Positions 62,942 to 64,000 of a DNA stretch of 64,000 bases are shown piece by piece. Positions within the stretch are counted from its first letter, which is position 1, and the number at the start of each line of letters is the position of its first letter. The translations under genes and the position numbers were made by a program. This DNA comes from Bradyrhizobium arachidis (GTDB lineage Bacteria > Pseudomonadota > Alphaproteobacteria > Rhizobiales > Xanthobacteraceae): positions 434,001 to 498,000 of the forward strand of contig NZ_CP030050.1 in the NCBI RefSeq assembly GCF_015291705.1, written 5' to 3'. Below the pieces are notes generated by a model that was not told the origin of the DNA, searched no databases, and saw nothing but the letters and a program-made list of their open reading frames with translations.

Positions 62942-64000
62942 CCAAGAAGAAAACACCCGATCAGCTCCGCAGCGCGCGCTGGTTCGCGCCCGACGATCTC
63001 CGCTCGTTCGGCCACCGCTCCCGCACCATGCAGATGGGCTACGCACCGGAGGAGTGGAAGGACCGTCCGTGCATCGCGATCCTCAACACCTGGTCGGACG
63101 CGCAGCCCTGCCACATGCACTTCAAGTCGCGCGTCGACGACGTCAAGCGCGGCATCCTGATGGCCGGCGGCCTGCCGATCGAGCTGCCGGCGCTGTCGCT
63201 GTCGGAATCGCTGCTCAAGCCGACCACCATGCTCTACCGCAACCTGCTGGCGATGGACGCCGAGGAGCTCTTGCGCAGCCATCCCGTCGACGGCGTGGTG
63301 CTGATGGGCGGCTGCGACAAGACCACGCCGGCGCTGCTCTTGGGCGCGACCTCGATGAACATCCCGGCGATCTACCTGCCGGCCGGTCCCATGCTGCGCG
63401 GAAACTGGAAGGGCAAGACGCTCGGCTCCGGCTCCGACGGCTGGAAATACTGGGACGAGCGCCGCGCCGGAAAGATCTCCGACAAGGACTGGCTCGACAT
63501 CGAAGCCGGCATTGCCCGCAGCTACGGCACCTGCATGACCATGGGCACGGCTTCCACCATGACGGCGATTGCGGAGGCGATCGGCATGACGCTACCGGGC
63601 GCCTCCTCGATTCCGGCCGCTGACGCCAACCACATCCGCATGGCCAGTGAATGCGGCCGCCGCATCGTCGAGATGGTGTGGGAGGATCTGACGCCGACAA
63701 CGATCCAGACCCGAAAAGCGTTCGAGAACGCGATTGCGGTGGCGATGGCGATGGGCTGCTCGACCAACGCGATCATCCATCTGATCGCGCAGGCCCGCCG
63801 CGCCGGCCAGGACATTGGCCTCGACGATTTCGAGATCGCGAGCCGCAAGGTGCCTGTCATCGCCAACGTCCGGCCGAGCGGCGATGCCTATCTGATGGAA
63901 GACTTCTTCTATGCCGGCGGCCTGCCGGCGCTGATGGGGCAGATCAAGCAGCATCTGCATCTCGACTGCATCACGGTGACTGGCAAGACGCTGGGCGAGA
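62938..64000 (+). CDS. IlvD/Edd family dehydratase (partial, 3' end outside window)
   Basis: At least 354 residues are visible; the gene continues past base 64000. Motifs: CIAILNTWSDAQPCHMHFKS with the first cluster Cys, VVLMGGCDKTTPALLLGATS with the second, and GTCMTMGTASTMTAIAEAIG with the third, SIPAADANHIRMASECGRRI. These are the [Fe-S] cluster ligands of dihydroxyacid and sugar-acid dehydratases. Clustering with a GntR-controlled importer favours an aldonate (for example arabonate) or related hydroxyacid substrate over branched-chain biosynthesis. Overlaps the permease stop. Confidence 0.9.
   Translation, partial: MTKKKTPDQLRSARWFAPDDLRSFGHRSRTMQMGYAPEEWKDRPCIAILNTWSDAQPCHMHFKSRVDDVKRGILMAGGLPIELPALSLSESLLKPTTMLYRNLLAMDAEELLRSHPVDGVVLMGGCDKTTPALLLGATSMNIPAIYLPAGPMLRGNWKGKTLGSGSDGWKYWDERRAGKISDKDWLDIEAGIARSYGTCMTMGTASTMTAIAEAIGMTLPGASSIPAADANHIRMASECGRRIVEMVWEDLTPTTIQTRKAFENAIAVAMAMGCSTNAIIHLIAQARRAGQDIGLDDFEIASRKVPVIANVRPSGDAYLMEDFFYAGGLPALMGQIKQHLHLDCITVTGKTLGE

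Overview
The window looks like a chromosomal segment of a Bradyrhizobium-type alphaproteobacterium (Nitrobacteraceae). The basis is high GC, the rplU-rpmA-...-obgE-proB-proA-nadD-rsfS-rlmH-envC-ctpA neighbourhood typical of Rhizobiales, many NitT/TauT-type ABC transporters and orphan tripartite-tricarboxylate (Bug) receptors, FixJ-type regulators, and several families of palindromic intergenic repeats of the kind common in Bradyrhizobium. No phage, transposase, CRISPR or rRNA was seen. One tRNA (tRNA-Ser, CGA) is present.

Region 1 (1-22.6 kb) is mostly housekeeping on the minus strand. Read 5' to 3' it runs L21, L27, a GNAT acetyltransferase, (DMT exporter on the other strand), a MaoC dehydratase, a Clp_N-ClpS fusion, ObgE, a sulfatase-superfamily hydrolase, ProB, ProA, NadD, RsfS, RlmH, an EnvC-like amidase activator, CtpA, a divergent polysaccharide deacetylase and two RppH-like Nudix hydrolases. 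One Nudix copy has a 2-bp deletion that replaces its C-terminus. Accessory genes and repeats separate members of the old operon. Upstream of rplU lies a ROK-family protein whose motifs appear in circularly permuted order.

Region 2 (22.7-40.6 kb) follows the tRNA-Ser and is an accessory metabolic block. It holds a Bug receptor, a decayed LLM-class monooxygenase remnant, and a LysR regulator followed by a tightly overlapped operon of leuC/leuD/leuB paralogues with a complete NitT/TauT-type ABC importer. Then come a second LysR facing an aromatic-type FAD monooxygenase plus Bug receptor, a divergent MocR regulator/EamA exporter pair, and a DUF1254 protein with an upstream FNR/FixK-type box. Two small exported proteins close the block.

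Region 3 (40.6-59.3 kb) is a signalling block. It contains an EAL protein with a pseudo-receiver, a kinase-like protein lacking its His fused to a LuxR-type HTH, an Hpt protein, two tandem Crp/Fnr paralogues, a cheA-cheW-cheY-cheR-PilZ-response regulator chemotaxis cluster (no cheB or receptor in view), a FixJ-like regulator, and a large Cache/PAS hybrid kinase overlapping a single-domain receiver.

Region 4 (59.5-64 kb) is a GntR-controlled catabolic operon: a divergent FCD-type GntR repressor, a perfect 26-bp palindrome, an SBP-ATPase-permease importer, and the start of an IlvD/Edd-family dehydratase that runs off the window.

The most notable observations are the permuted ROK protein, the Clp_N-ClpS fusion, the leuCDB-importer operon, and a palindromic repeat whose four copies all sit at gene stop codons in the same orientation relative to the gene.
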